This document shows, piece after piece, positions 26,290 through 38,739 of a DNA stretch of 64,000 bases; the first letter of the stretch is position 1, and each line of letters begins with the position of its first letter. The notes beneath the pieces were generated by a model, which ran no database searches, had not been told where the DNA came from, and was given only the letters and a program-made list of their open reading frames with translations. The stretch is from Sesamum alatum (lineage: Eukaryota > Streptophyta > Magnoliopsida > Lamiales > Pedaliaceae). The translations under genes were made by a program, and so were the position numbers. The DNA is taken from contig JACGWO010000005.1 of the NCBI GenBank assembly GCA_034509735.1, forward strand, positions 25,848,383 to 25,912,382. Direction: 5' to 3'.

Positions 26290-28180
26290 TGTTGTTGGTA
26301 GTGTGGGTGAGAGAGAGAGAGAGAAAGAATATTCAATTTTTGATATTTTGGGAGAAGAAAATGAAACGAACAGACGGAAGGAAGTGTGAGAAAACCGTGT
26401 GGATGTGATGTGAAAATGATTCTCTTATGATTTCTCCAATTCCATACTATTCCACCTAAAGTCGCTGGTTGTTGTAATATCGCATTCAAAGTTCAAACTC
26501 ACAATTTTCAAATTCATGTTTTTTTTAAGGTGATGTCAACAAAATTCTCTTCTATAATCCACATGTCAATAATATATAGAGCAAGGGCTAATTGTCTAAC
26601 ATAAACAAAACGTATGTAATATAAGATCATATATGACTTGATTTATATACGAATCAAATTTAGTTCTTTTTGCTAATTTTAAGTAACACAAAATTTAGTA
26701 ATCAAAATTTTATAAATATTTGGAAAGAAATTACTTTTGAAAGAATCAACTAATGGATTGTTTACTTTTGCGTATGGAAAAAATATTAGATAGGGGCGTA
26801 TTAGTCCAAATATGTAGGTTAATACCACATTGTCCGGTGTTTACTAGCAATATGGTTGACCCGTTATAAATCCACCGGCCTGCTATTAAACCCCAATAAA
26901 AAGCCATATTATAATCTGGGTTCTAGGGTACATATTAGTAATATGTGGACCCCACAACAATTTGGATTACAAAATTTTATCTTAGTTGCCCTTCATATAT
27001 GCATTCGAAATTCTGTTTCTGACCCATTTTTATATTTAATTACATGTTGTCTTAAATGTTGTGTTAAATATTGTGTTAGGGTTAGGTGGCCATTAATGCT
27101 ACGAAATTATAATCAAGTTTCCTTCGTTCCCTCATTCCATTCGAGCAGGTCCTTCCCCAAGTCTTCTTCTCTCTAGATTTCTCATGAGTTCAAGCTGTGG
27201 AGACGTGGTTTCTTTCTTCATATACTCCTTCACTACGCCATCTGCAAGTTCTAACTTATTTTAATCTCATGTTTCAGTTTTAGGTTTGTTCTTCTTCTTG
27301 AGCACAAGGCGTTGGAGGAATTTTGGTAGCACCCGGTCCGACTTGTTTTTGGGGCCAGGTGATGCAAGGAATAAATGGGAAGAGCATCGGGAGGGTGCAC
27401 TTCTGGACTGTCTGTCGTGCATTCAATATCAATCAAATCCAAGATTCAAAGTGGATGTTTTCCTCCATTACTGCAGACAAGTTTCTGATAGGTAACCCTA
27501 TTCACATGAAACCTACCTACCTCAATTGAAAGAAATTGCGAGCAAAACAATACCAGAAGGAGATATTCACATGCATTAATAAAGGAGTAAGATTCAGCCA
27601 TGAACACAAGCTAGACTTCATTAATGGCGGGCAAGTTGGTATATGAGCGCGCCAACCAAAGAGATTTGGTGCAACAAGCTTTTACTATGGAGGATTGCAC
27701 ATCATGGTGTTGTAAATGCAAGATAGCACTCAAGATATTGCTTAGCATGGTGGATTTGGTAATAAATCCGCATTTATTACCCCACGTGACCGATTTGATA
27801 ATTATACAACAACATGGGCAAAAACATAATTGAACCAACAATATGGATTGCAGTGGATGATAGTAAATACCAGATTATTTATTATTTCAGATTATTACCC
27901 AGATAATTGAAACGAAGTAAACATACGATGATATAATATAGTATGGGAAAGTGCTATAGATAATCTGAGTCTACATAATATGAGCTAATACAATATGTTG
28001 CGGTAAATATGACCTAAATAGATTATTGGTAGGATAGGATAAAATATATAAGATTCATCTGGTATTTTTCAATTGTGTAAATGGTGGATAGAAAAATTGT
28101 GGTAGGTAGTATATTGTTTACTCTATTAGATGTTATTCAGGATAGAGTACACAAAATTATTTATTTGCCCTTCACCAATA
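26290..28180. other. RING gene leader, then unassigned intergenic DNA
   Basis: Positions 26290-26330 are a GA-rich run (CT-rich on the minus strand), a normal plant 5' leader for the RING gene. The rest is AT-rich with no recognisable gene. ORFs at 26856-27176 and 27286-27529 are short and unrelated to any family I know. Positions 27120-27240 have a CT-rich leader-like look and could be a relic of a small gene or of a transposon. Confidence 0.35.
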
Positions 28181-28325
28181 TATTTTATAAGGTTAATTAC
28201 ATTTACACCCCCTATAAAAATGCGAAATTATGTGCCCAAAAAAAAAAAAATTGCACTTGCACTTGTTTCGAAAATTCTCCATTTTTATACCCTTCCTCTA
28301 GTTTGTGGATGGAAAATATTCACAT

Positions 28326-28347
28326 CACACACACACACACACACACA
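28326..28347. repeat. CA microsatellite
   Basis: About eleven CA dinucleotides in a row, directly inside the left end of the Mutator-like element. Confidence 0.95.
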
Positions 28348-28739
28348 AAACTTCTAATTTTACGTCTCGTTTAGCATTTCGTATAAATTATCGATCATAT
28401 GATTGATTTTTTTATTCATAAACGCTATATTTTATCCAATGGAAAATATTTGGGAACAATATTTTATTATAAGGGAAAAAGAAAATTTTCATCCTCTAAT
28501 TTTGTCCCGAATTCCTTTTGGTCCTTTAATTTTGTAAGTAGTAGATTTAGTCATTTATCATTCAATTATGAGTACTTTTGATCCTTTTGCCCAATTAATG
28601 ACCATTTTGCTCTTGTAATGATTTAAGCACCATAGCCCAATTCTATGTTCTCAGTTAGGCCACAACATGCTTCCAAAATAAAATTAGGCCCCCATAAATT
28701 CATACCTCGTTTGACTGCCTTGCCATCGGGTATTCCAAA

Positions 28740-31046
28740 TGTTGGAATAGGTGACCAGAAAGCCAATAGGTTTGGCAATTTGTAACCTATCCGACAACTT
28801 GATGTGAATGTAATATTATTATGTGATGAATAAGATGAGTATTCGTCACCAATGGTACCTTCTTTGTTGCGCTCATCTTACATTTGTTAAAAATGGTGTT
28901 TAACTTATATCGCAACAAAGCCCACAGACCATGGATAACAACTCGTGCAGTTGGGCCACGCATTGGATGGTGGTCATGAAACCAACTGATTAAGAGTTGG
29001 GTCTGAAACGTTCCAAGTCGAGGACCTCGAGACAGGGCATCGAGAGTCCTATTGAGACTTGCATCAAGAGTCGTGTTCATTGGATGAGTGTCGTGTTTCA
29101 TCGGCGACAGGCGTGGGACGCCTACACGGTCTTGATGGATTGGTCGACTGGGGTCGAGCCGACTGGACTGACTCGCGGGGATCATCATATGGAAGCCTTG
29201 GAGGCTTGGTCGGTATGATTGGATTCCCCGGTTCCGATAGTACGGGAGTAATCCTCAGACTTGAGGGATCATGGCAGTTGCGTGCACAGGACGACTGTAT
29301 CTTGGATCTGGCGAGAGGTAATCATTTTGTAAGATGATTATTATAAGCCTTGTCCAGTGCAGTCAGAATGTGTAGCGAGGACGGTGGATTCCAAGAAGAG
29401 GATCCGTCCCCTGTCAGTATGTGACAGAGGTATCTCCTATGCACTCGGAGACACGTTCATGCTGTTTGAAGCTGTGGCCACAATGGTTGGTCGAACAGGG
29501 AATGGTTTCCTGTGTCGATGCAATGAAGCATACGTGGTCTCAAGTATTAAGCATAGATGCCTAGTCAAGGATGGGAACCGACGCCCAATTCCATACCCTA
29601 GACTAAGGCCGGGAGACAGTAGACGGAAGGATCGTACCCGTACGGAATCGGCGCCTAAATGTTCACGCCAATTCACCTAGTCTCTAGTGCCATGGACCGT
29701 TGCTAGACGGCCACCCATGGTAACGGGCCCTTGTGAAACACGGGCCCAAGTCTAGCTGAGGGTGAACCTAAAGGGTCACACACAAATCACCGAGGAGGTT
29801 GAGAGATCGACTTGGAGTCAATCTCGAAGGATAAAATAAGTAATTGGATTACTTAAGGGAAAGTCTATTGGATGGACGGGCCGATATTGTATTGGGCTTT
29901 CATTTAATCGGTAAATTGGATTTTCGATTAAATATGGAAAGTTGAAATGTTGAGACGTTGGATCTTTTAATTGGATTAAAAGATCAACGGGAATAATTTA
30001 AGTGGACATTAAATTGAATTTAATATTGGGTTCGTCGCAATTGGATTACGATAAAACCCGGTCCGTTAAATTATACCCGAGAGGAGAAATAATTCCTAAT
30101 TTGGAATGGGAAGAAGTTGGACTTCTTTCCTTAATTAAACATGGCCGACACGCTCCCTTGGAGGAAGCAAAATCAGCCATGTTTCATGCTAGTGGTATGT
30201 TGACTTATCTCTTTTGGAAAGAGACAAATCAACTCCAATCAAGCTCTTCCCTTTTGGTATGATTTGATCATACCATAAATTTTGGTAGGCTTGATTGAAG
30301 AATTGATGGTGATTGATTGGAATGAATCTAGACATCCTTGGATGAACCTAGACACATTCCAATAATCACATTAATTATGTATATATATTAGAATATACAA
30401 TACCTAGCATAAGTGATTCATTATTCATCTTTTTCTAGGAAAAAGAGAAGACAAAAATCCTCTCCTCTCTCTCAAAATTTCGTGCTCCCTCCCTCTCTTA
30501 CACTTGTGTTCTTCACTTGATTTTGAATCAAGAAGAAGAACAAAGTAAGTTTAAGAGAACACTAATTCATAGTGTTCTTCTCTTAAACCGATTCCTTCCT
30601 AAACCCGTTCTTTTCTAGCAAGAAGAATGTGTGTTTCTTCCGGTGTGGTGTGGATCACCTTTGGAGAATCCATACGTTTGGATTTCGTGAGCATTCCGGA
30701 GAAGGAACAACGCTAGTAGCCGGGAGCATACGCTAAACAATCAAAGGTAACGGTTTATTACGCTTTGATTGATTTCAATTGTATATCTATGCCCTATGTG
30801 TTTAAATATATGTTTTAATATTTACACATCCTACATCAAACGCCCGGTTGAGCACCCAAGGGTACACCCCTTGGGATTCGCGTATTTTGAATGTGATTTA
30901 AATTTACGCACAATTTCTCGCTTTTCTCGCTTCCGCTAGCGCCCCCGGGCGGATCCGCTTGTCCTTCACCAAATCCTTGATTTTATGGATTTCCTCCAAT
31001 CACACTACCGCGACAGATGGTTTGTAGGTACTTGACTCCTTCAACA
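28740..31046 (+). mobile_element. Candidate solo LTR, 2.3 kb
   Basis: Starts TGTTGGAATAGG and ends ACTCCTTCAACA, giving TGTTG...CAACA terminal inverted bases. Flanks are CCAAA and ACAAA, a 5-bp duplication with one mismatch. GC content rises sharply here compared with its surroundings, and the last 600 bases have a leader-like CT-rich stretch. ORFs inside (29059-29337, 29357-29680) show no known domain. Contains a near-perfect hairpin at 30549-30588. It is not repeated elsewhere in the window, so the LTR call rests on termini alone. Confidence 0.45.
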
Positions 31047-31350
31047 ACAAATAGTACAACCCTATTTCGTTTTCTACCTTAGGGTGTAAAAGTAATCCAA
31101 AATAGAGACTTAATTTTGGATGAATAAGTTGAACAAAACCCTTAAATTTATTAAGGAAATATTGGAAATGTTATATAGATACTTATTTCTCTATTAGAGA
31201 AGACAACTATTTTGCTTCTCATAGATAAGAGGACTAGACTTGTCGGGGAAATCCCATACACTGAAAAACTTAAAACTTAAAAGATTAAAGACTTATTTTT
31301 GAAGGGTTGGAGAAGTTTTTTCTGATGATCTCCGTCTACTTCCTTCCTGT

Positions 31351-31359
31351 CTATTTATA
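31351..31359 (-). promoter_or_regulatory. TATA box in the pararetroviral fragment
   Basis: TATAAATAG on the minus strand inside a noncoding stretch downstream of the coat-protein-like relic. Position and context suggest the old pregenomic-RNA promoter; inferred from order only. Confidence 0.4.
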
Positions 31360-32143
31360 ATAGCCCGTGGTCTTCAATCATGCATTGGGTTTGTCACCTA
31401 TTTTGACTTTCAACTTTTCAACTGTGGTCATTATGACTTGTCGGTCATTTACTTTTCCAGCTAGTGACACTTGTTTTTCTGACTATTGGCTTCTTTGTCT
31501 GCTTCTGCCCACTGTCCTTTTCTTGATTTTTTACATTATAAAGGTTTTACCTCGTCTTGTAAAAATTCTTCCGATGTCTTTTACCCTTCTTCGGTTTAGA
31601 TCTTGATTTCTTTTGGGTTACCCAGATCTTGGTTCTGAACAACGATTTCTCTTGCTTCTCGCAACAAGAACATATATGATTATGCCATTGATGCTTTCTT
31701 CTTGATGGCCTGTTGTAGGTAGCTTATTTTCCCAAATGAGCATCCTCTTTTTTTTCAAATAGGCTCTTTGCAAACTCGGTGCTCTTTTCCTTTCATGGAG
31801 TTCAACAGGAATGACCCATTTAATTTATCTGAAAATATCTTAAATGAAAACATGACTTTGTTATCTATGTGAGATTAGAGTCTTGTCGCATGAATCTTTG
31901 ATTTTGTTTGATACGGTCATCTTTGTAAAGGATTTTGACAGGCTTTCTTGAGGTTGAAGCCTATCGCCTTCGTTGTAATTATTCTGACTCGGTTGAAGAT
32001 CCATCTGAATCACTCTCTATTTCTTTCTCGTAAATGTTTTCATCTGAGGGAAGATCCTCAATTGGTAGATGGGTACAAAATCGCCATAGTAAACTACATG
32101 TAATTCGTGGCTTCAAACGTCATACTTCACCACATTTCTGCAG

Positions 32144-33330
32144 ACAATTTGGCAGTATATGCCCTTTTGTGCCGCACATCCAACAGTTACAATCTTTGAA
32201 ACTTTCACTGGCTTTGGTGTGGGCTCGTTTGAAAGTTCTTCATGTAGGGGTTCTTCCCATGGATCTTGCGTCTATTCATTTAGATCCTTGATATGAAGCC
32301 TTTACTTGTTTTTTGTCTAGATTTGTATGATCTGACTTTGATTTAGACCACCATGATCTTCTTCGGAAAGAGGATTTCTGGAACTCCTGGAATATGAGTC
32401 ACTACTCTTCTTCCTCCTTCCTTTGCTCGCTTGATTCTCCTATAGTGGTTGGAAAATCATTATTACCACAATAGAGATGGGTTCTTTTGATCTTACCTCT
32501 CAATCTCGTCATTTTCTTTTGTACAGATGCTTAATAACACTAATCATTCAGCTTTGTCTTTGAGGAAAGACATCTTCCTTGCTACTGAATCCAACTGTCC
32601 TTCAAGTACTTTGTATGATTGTATCAACATTTTCCTCCATGGACTACAAATCTTTGCAAAGAACACTGAGGCAGTTATTTCGGTTGCTACTCCACTCTGG
32701 AAGAAATACTTGCAGAACCAATAGATATATTCATCTACTGCACAAATATTCCTTAATTTTAGGCCAAAGAGAGCTTGGGAATATTCTCTAGCCTTTTCAG
32801 CTTTCTCTCGAAGTATCCATCTTCCATGAACTGGATTTTGATGAGCCTTCGAGTCTTTCTGCGATTGTACTTTTGGACTCCCCAGCCAAAATACTTGCTT
32901 TAGTGTCTTATGGGGTATTATCCTATCCAACTTTCACAAAAACCTCCAAGCTTAACTCCAATAGCCTTATGAAGTTCTCCCTTTTAAGTTCCAGTATGAT
33001 TGCTGCTATCTTCATGGCTGCAACCCATTCATCTATCAACTTCTCAATGTTTCGAAAGTCGATAAATATCCAAGTTGAGAATAGGGTCGATGGATGCAAG
33101 GGCTGGAGCATAGTCCTTGACCATGGTGTATTTTCAAGCACTCACGTTTGATTTTTTTTTCTGGATTTTCCCTCAATCTTGTTCTCAGGAATGAGGGGGT
33201 ACTTTCCTTCGGCGGAGGTAGTGATGGAGCGATTTCATTGGTTTGGATGTTGACTAGATATACAATCCCGGATTCTGCTAACTCTTGTAGATCTGATAAA
33301 TCTATGTTTGATATCTCCATTATTTTATGG
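32144..33330 (-). pseudogene. Coat-protein-like pararetroviral ORF, broken
   Basis: Pieces of one reading path occur in several frames on the minus strand: 33036-33320, 32923-33141, then 32544-32930, and finally a zinc knuckle at 32144-32185. The knuckle has C-X2-C-X4-H-X4-C spacing. The middle piece contains conserved-looking stretches such as SPWRKMLIQSYK and LDSVARKMSFLKDK. Frame changes and stop codons interrupt the path, so no functional protein can be made. In living caulimovirids such a region packages the genome; the copy here is inactive. Confidence 0.5.
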
Positions 33331-34060
33331 ACTTGAGATTTTCCTCTTCTTTGGCTTCGGGATCTCCGTCACCTTTCCCTTCTGATGTAGAAGAGGTGTT
33401 GGTTCAAATGCATCCCTGATACACTCCTAGTCGGATCTAAATGTCTAAGGGGTATTTCTTTGGTTTCTTTTCAGATATGTAAATTCAGTTTTCAGATATG
33501 TAAGATCCTTGTGTAGATCTGGGAGAATATTTAGGATCTCGTCCATCTTTTGGCTCAAGAGGTATATTTCCATAGCTATATGGATTAACCTATGTCCTCT
33601 TGAACTACCTTTTTGATCTCTCTAATATCTTTAGAGATTTTTGAGGTATCCGGTTCGAGTACTTTCCAATCAGTTCATTTATCATAATTTTAAGAACTGT
33701 ACTTTTTCAAAAATCTACGCGATCTGTCTATCTTGGTTGGTATTCTACCTTGGATCTTGGTGGCTTGTAGGCGTTTACCATACTTTTTTTTTAGTGTCTA
33801 TGGGACATGGTAATTCTGTATTCGTTCCTCTTTTTTCTTCTTGTGTAAGAAGCTCCCAGTCCTTCCTTCTTGGACTAGTGTCAATTATCTTGAGAATTTT
33901 TGTAAGAAAATTCCTTCTTTGTTTTCCAGAATCTGGAAATATTTCCTGTTTTCATTATAACTTGGACTTTTATTCGGTTCCATTATTTTGAAAAATCTCC
34001 TGCGTTAAGGACTAAACATCAATATTTAATACAAACAAATATCTCTTCGATAAACCTATT

Positions 34061-34071
34061 CTCTGATACCA
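34061..34071 (-). other. tRNA-Met primer-binding site
   Basis: TGGTATCAGAG on the minus strand is complementary to the 3' end of plant initiator tRNA-Met, the usual primer for caulimovirids and many LTR retrotransposons. It lies upstream of the coat-protein-like relic in the right order and orientation. Confidence 0.6.
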
Positions 34072-34508
34072 TTCTGGGTGAACGTGGGTAATAAAATGCA
34101 AAATGAATGAATATGGACTAAAAATGCTCATGCAAAGTTGGAAAGGGGTAAGATTGTCCGAAATTCGACCAAAGGACTAAAATTACTCATTTTTAAAGCT
34201 ATCGGACTAAATTGATAAAGGGTAAACTTTAAAGGACTAAAATTAATAGTGGGCAAAGTTACAAGTATAAAGATATTACTTGAGTATCTTTATCAATTAT
34301 ATGGAATGTTGAATGAGGGTTAATATTAAAAGTTTATGTAATTTTTTTTCTAATGTCGGCATATTTCCGTCCAAACCCTAACAGAAAGGGTATAGTTGTA
34401 AATAAAAAAATTTTGTAGGGGTGCAAGCGTAATTTCAAAAGTCTTTTTGGCGAAAGTGTAGTTTCGCATTTTCAAATGATGTCTAATTTCAATTAACACT
34501 ATTTTCTA

Positions 34509-35430
34509 TACCAAAAACAATTACAACCATTCAACCCAAGCAATGATATTAAGCATAAGATAGTGGAGCTTTCACTCAACTAAGTCGTCCTCGTCGACAA
34601 TCATCTAGGATGATGCGATGGTTGGAATTTGGGTTAAGATCCACCTTTGAAGCCTCCCAACCATTTTCTCCAGAGTTTAGGAACAATAATTTTATTCCGC
34701 CACGATCTGTGGGTACCGCTCTTCATTAATGGAGCTTGATATCACAGGCCGGTGTTTTCTTGCGGTTTAGCTTTTATTGATTTCGAACGATTTTTGTGTT
34801 ATGTTGTACTTTCATTGTTAGCAGACGTAGTATATTCTAATCCTGGTTGAATACCGCTAATGCAATTTTTTTTTTGGGTGCTTCTATTAAAATTTTCTAA
34901 TTTTTACACGTCAGAGTCAATTTAATACAATTTTTTTCAGTTGTGGTATGGTAAATTTTTTCAATAAATGTCAATATGCAATAAGTTTTCCATATGGTGA
35001 ATATCCAAGGTTATATAACCTTGGTTGAAAAATGAAAAGATTGGAACTTGGAGTGGAGTATGCTTCCCCGGTTGGCAACCTAAAGCCTCTGCGTCATCTC
35101 CAAGCACTATACAATGGCAAGTACATCGTACACTTTTCCATGAGACTTCAATTCATCAAACTCAAACCCAATTCTTTTTGCAATATCAACAAGTCTCATT
35201 TCACTCTTGTCAACGAATATGTTAATTTTTTAAATGAAGCGGTCATTCAAATCGAAAACGGCTTTATGTTTCTTTATTGGTGCATATTTGGCAGAGTTGG
35301 ACTCATTAATGTTAGTAGGGGGCATCGGCTAGAAGCTTCATGAAAACTCTGTTTCCTCACCAACCATATTTTAAGTAGGTGAATCCATAAATAAGACAGA
35401 GAACTCGGGACCTTTGTATTGATTAGGTGG
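34509..35430. other. Unassigned AT-rich intergenic DNA
   Basis: No recognised gene. An ORF at 35032-35343 (plus) has ordinary composition but no domain I recognise, and it partly overlaps the region next to the Harbinger-type relic on the other strand. The stretch may be a flank of that transposon. Confidence 0.3.
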
Positions 35431-35439
35431 TTGTGATTG

Positions 35440-35940
35440 GTTTGTAGCATCACGATATCTTCAATGTTCTCCTCCGTTGCTCTATGTCTTACAAATATTT
35501 CGCACCATAATGGATAGGACTTCAACTGCATACTTTTTGCAAATGGATCAACCTATATGAAGCATTTCATTATCTATGTTAGTATCAACTGAACCTATAA
35601 CATGAAGATACTATTACATAACTTCAGTACTTTGCGTACCTTAACATAATTGTCCCAGACAAGATTCTTAATGACTACCATGTTGTTAGCCTCATCCCAA
35701 CCAATACCATTGCGTTCAAGCATACTAGCACTTGAGCCTTAGGTCTTCTTCCATAGATAAATCATGGACAAGATGTGCAGCTCCGCCTTTACGCCCGAGG
35801 TTGGGATTATTTTTGCCATTTCTCGTTCTAAAACACCAAGATAGCATTCCGGAACCCGTTGTCACATTTCTATCTTTGTTTCACAACATCCTTTAGCGTA
35901 GCAATCAGAGCTTCCTCCTCACATTTTGTGTTCACACACG
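35440..35940 (-). pseudogene. PIF/Harbinger-type Myb/SANT-like ORF relic
   Basis: The minus-strand reading, over more than one frame, gives EEALIATLKDVVKQ, then KCDNGFRN, then ERNGIGWDEANN with VWDNYVK, then PFAKSMQLKSYPLWCEIF. This order matches the Myb/SANT-like DNA-binding domain (GFGW...VWDDY, then a conserved K..P.Y..L..IF) encoded by the accessory ORF of plant PIF/Harbinger transposons. Frames are broken by stops and shifts. No DDE transposase partner was found nearby. Plant genomes also contain domesticated genes with this domain, but the breaks argue against function. Confidence 0.6.
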
Positions 35941-36299
35941 TCATGTGTGCTTTGAATTCTTAATTGGTTGGCATCTGCGTCGCCTATTTGCTCTATCATC
36001 AATCCTCTTGTTTATGATGTATTTGCACCATAATAATAGAGACATATCATATCCTTCATAAAAAATAATGCCAATTACCAAAAAAATAAAAAATAAAAAT
36101 TGAGCATATGAAATATGAAAAGTAGAGGCACAATACTCATTAAATTCATAGCTCATATAAGAAATTAATTAAGCTGAGTAGACAAGTAATTGACTTCAAC
36201 AAGTTATCATAGCAATATTCAAATGCAATACACTTAACAAAGTATTCAAACAAACAAATACATAATGGGAAGTAACTACATATTAATGAAACAAGTGTC

Positions 36300-38400
36300 T
36301 ATTGTGGAGATTGTGTTTATATTATGTCAAACATATATCTCAGAATATAAAAATATTCGTACAATAAATTATTGTAGTATATAAAGTGATGAAATCAATC
36401 TCGAAATAGAAAACTGCACCAATAGAGAGTCACGACACTTATTGTTGTCCTAATCGTTGTCTCCCTACGTGCAAGTTTTAGTTGTTGACCATGATTTAGG
36501 ATAAAACCCCATTTCTCTTACTAGTGTCTCATCCCATGTGCACAAGTACGAGGAGACTAGGAACCAATCCACAATCATGTTGCCAAAACTCATATGGAAA
36601 CTTCTACCTTAGTGTGCCGAATGAAAAAGGCGATGGCCCTTTAAATAGTTTAAAGAATTTGACCGTTAAAAAAAATTAAGTGGTCTAATTAAAGCTTATA
36701 ATATTATAATAAACTCAATTCTAAATAGGCCACATGAATATATAAAATGTAATGACCAAAGTCTTATTAAACCTCATTAAATCACAATTAAATCATCATA
36801 ATAGTGGGATCATAAACCTCAAATAAATATCAAATTAGATTGGCACATTAAGTTGAAATAAAGTGTTGAAAATAATTTGGCAATTTAAAATTTAAAAAAA
36901 TTTCAACAATCCCCCACAAGGTTTAAAGTTTTTGAAATTAAAGTATGAAATGAAATATGTGGCAACTTATACAATGCAATCGATGCATGTGCCTTCCGAG
37001 TTTGAACATACACTTAGTGTTGGTAATATTCATTTGAAGAAGCAGTAATGAACTTAGCCTTGAATTATGCCCCTTGAGCTAAACTTCAATTACCACACAC
37101 ACAATATTGACTTTAGGACATGATTATGGAAGGTGAGCGAATTAATGGCCCTTCGCTCTAATTCTAATTCTCGTGAGGTTTGTAGGGTTTGCCCAAACTC
37201 ATAGTCACGACCCATGGCAACTGCCACTTAGGTGAGCCATCCAAAAGTATGAGTGACCCACACCTCATGAAAAATTCCACATTTGGTCTAATTAAGGGTC
37301 AAAGCCCAGCCTAACATCACATTTTCTTAGAACTTCATATTAGGGATGAGAAGAAGATAATTGATTTTTTTTATATACTCTCTCCTCAAAATAATGTGCA
37401 ATATATGAGTCGCGCATTGCGGCTTATTTCTACCCATTGAAACTTCTTCATAGGATCTTTAATCATAGAGATTGGGTTACTTCCGGAGGTGACTTTCTTA
37501 CGTGCTTAGCCCATCCCCTCGATGATAAAGGATCTAGCCTCTGCGCTAGTTCCCCGAAGTAATTTTTCATCACATGGAATATAGTATTTTATGCGTCTTC
37601 TTTATTTTATTTGCCATAATTTTCCATCTCATTTTCTTCCCATGTCATGCGCATGACATGTATACCATAAGAAAAAAGAAATAATTCTCAGGTCTTTTCT
37701 ATTCCATCTGTATTGCATACTCTTTGTATTTATAACTCAAATAATAATTTTTCAATTAAAAATTTTCAAATGATTTAGAGAATTTTAACCACTCTCTTTA
37801 TTTTTATACACAACGCATGCACTTTAACAACTCAAATAATTATATTAATTCCAGAATTCATGATTATAATCATTAGGACCCCCACAATTACAAGGCCCAT
37901 CAATTTAAATCATAAATATGCCCAAATAGGGTCCCTTTTAACATTGGAGAAAATAATCAATTACATAATTTTCATATCTCTATAACTTATTTTACTTTGA
38001 TGATCTTCTCTTGCACATAGCTCAATAAAATAATGTGTTGTGCAATGCTATTATATATAATAAATAAATCAATGCATACCCCCACATTTCACAAGATTTC
38101 CAAAAACTCAATTACATGAGAAAATGTATCATAAATCACCCAAAATAAACACAATATTAGGCATTCTTAAAATTAAATTGAAGAAGTAACTGCCAAAATT
38201 TATATCCCCTATTCGATTCTCAATATACTAGAAATTCAATTTCACTAGACACATTATGCATATTGAAAACAATGGATAATTAACCTTTGAATTTTAATTA
38301 GAAGTGAATAAGTAAAGAAGAATATATTAAAATATTACCAGAGTTAGGAAAATGCTTTCGAACCTCAGTTTTTCCCTCCTCACCCCACACAGTGTAACAA
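36300..38400 (-). mobile_element. Partial LTR retrotransposon (3' LTR plus internal noncoding part)
   Basis: On the minus strand a polypurine tract, CCTTGTGGGGGAT (plus 36909-36921), is followed directly by TGTTGAAATTTT, the expected start of a 3' LTR running from 36908 leftward to about 36300. To its right on the plus strand (36922 to about 38400) is noncoding internal-type DNA with no gag or pol ORF. This suggests a truncated or non-autonomous element. No matching 5' LTR was found, and the far ends are estimates. Confidence 0.45.
36909..36921 (-). other. Polypurine tract next to LTR start
   Basis: Purine-rich CCTTGTGGGGGAT on the minus strand, immediately before TGTTGAAA. This arrangement primes plus-strand DNA synthesis in LTR retrotransposons. 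Confidence 0.45.
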
Positions 38401-38739
38401 CCCAATCCCCCCTAAACCTCCAAACTCATATAGTAGTATAATCTATGCAAATGTCTCATAACCAAATGGTATAGTACCAATTGACAATGATAAGCTTGGG
38501 AGAGCGCATACTCTCAACAGTTTAAAGATCCAAATGTATCATTCAAGAATAAACTTATTCAATCATCTATACACTATTTCTTTCCAACATAGCTTAACAA
38601 CTTTGAGGAATCACAAGGAAAGGATAGTATGGAAACAAGCTCTAATCATGATAAAGGTAACAATCAATCCTTTTGGTTCCTATCTTAAAGCTTCAGAAAA
38701 TTCGAAAAACAAGAAAGAAAGTTCTTATTGTGTTCGATC

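Larger units (their letters stand above)
31060..34071 (-). mobile_element. Endogenous pararetrovirus (Caulimoviridae-like) fragment
   Basis: On the minus strand, a primer-binding site at 34061-34071 is followed by a broken ORF with a coat-protein-like region ending in a CCHC zinc knuckle. After that comes a noncoding stretch with a TATA box at 31351-31359, resembling a pregenomic promoter. No protease, reverse transcriptase, RNase H or movement-protein region was recognised, so most of the polymerase part is deleted. The ORF has many stops and frameshifts, so this is a dead genomic fossil, not an active virus. The assignment rests on the motif order and remembered resemblance to plant endogenous pararetroviruses; a gypsy-type gag remains a possible alternative. 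Confidence 0.5.
28190..34499. mobile_element. Large Mutator-like TIR element (composite)
   Basis: The left end (28190-28325, AGGTTAATTACATTTACACC...) and right end (34364-34499) are inverted copies, sharing AATGCGAAA, a run reading GCACTTGCAC on the left and GCTTGCACCCC inverted on the right, and a GG.TGGA(C)GGAAAAT stretch. The flanks TATTTTATA (28181-28189) and TATTTTCTA (34500-34508) match at 8 of 9 bases, the target-duplication length of Mutator-like elements. A second, looser inverted pair with repeated TTTAGTCCTTT lies inside, about 28476-28620 and 34140-34260. No transposase is visible. The interior holds a candidate solo LTR and a pararetroviral fragment. TIR divergence makes this an old element. 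Confidence 0.5.

Noticed and set aside
29357..29680. 107-codon plus ORF with ordinary composition inside the candidate LTR
   Set aside because: No recognisable domain; the GC-rich repeat context gives long frames by chance.
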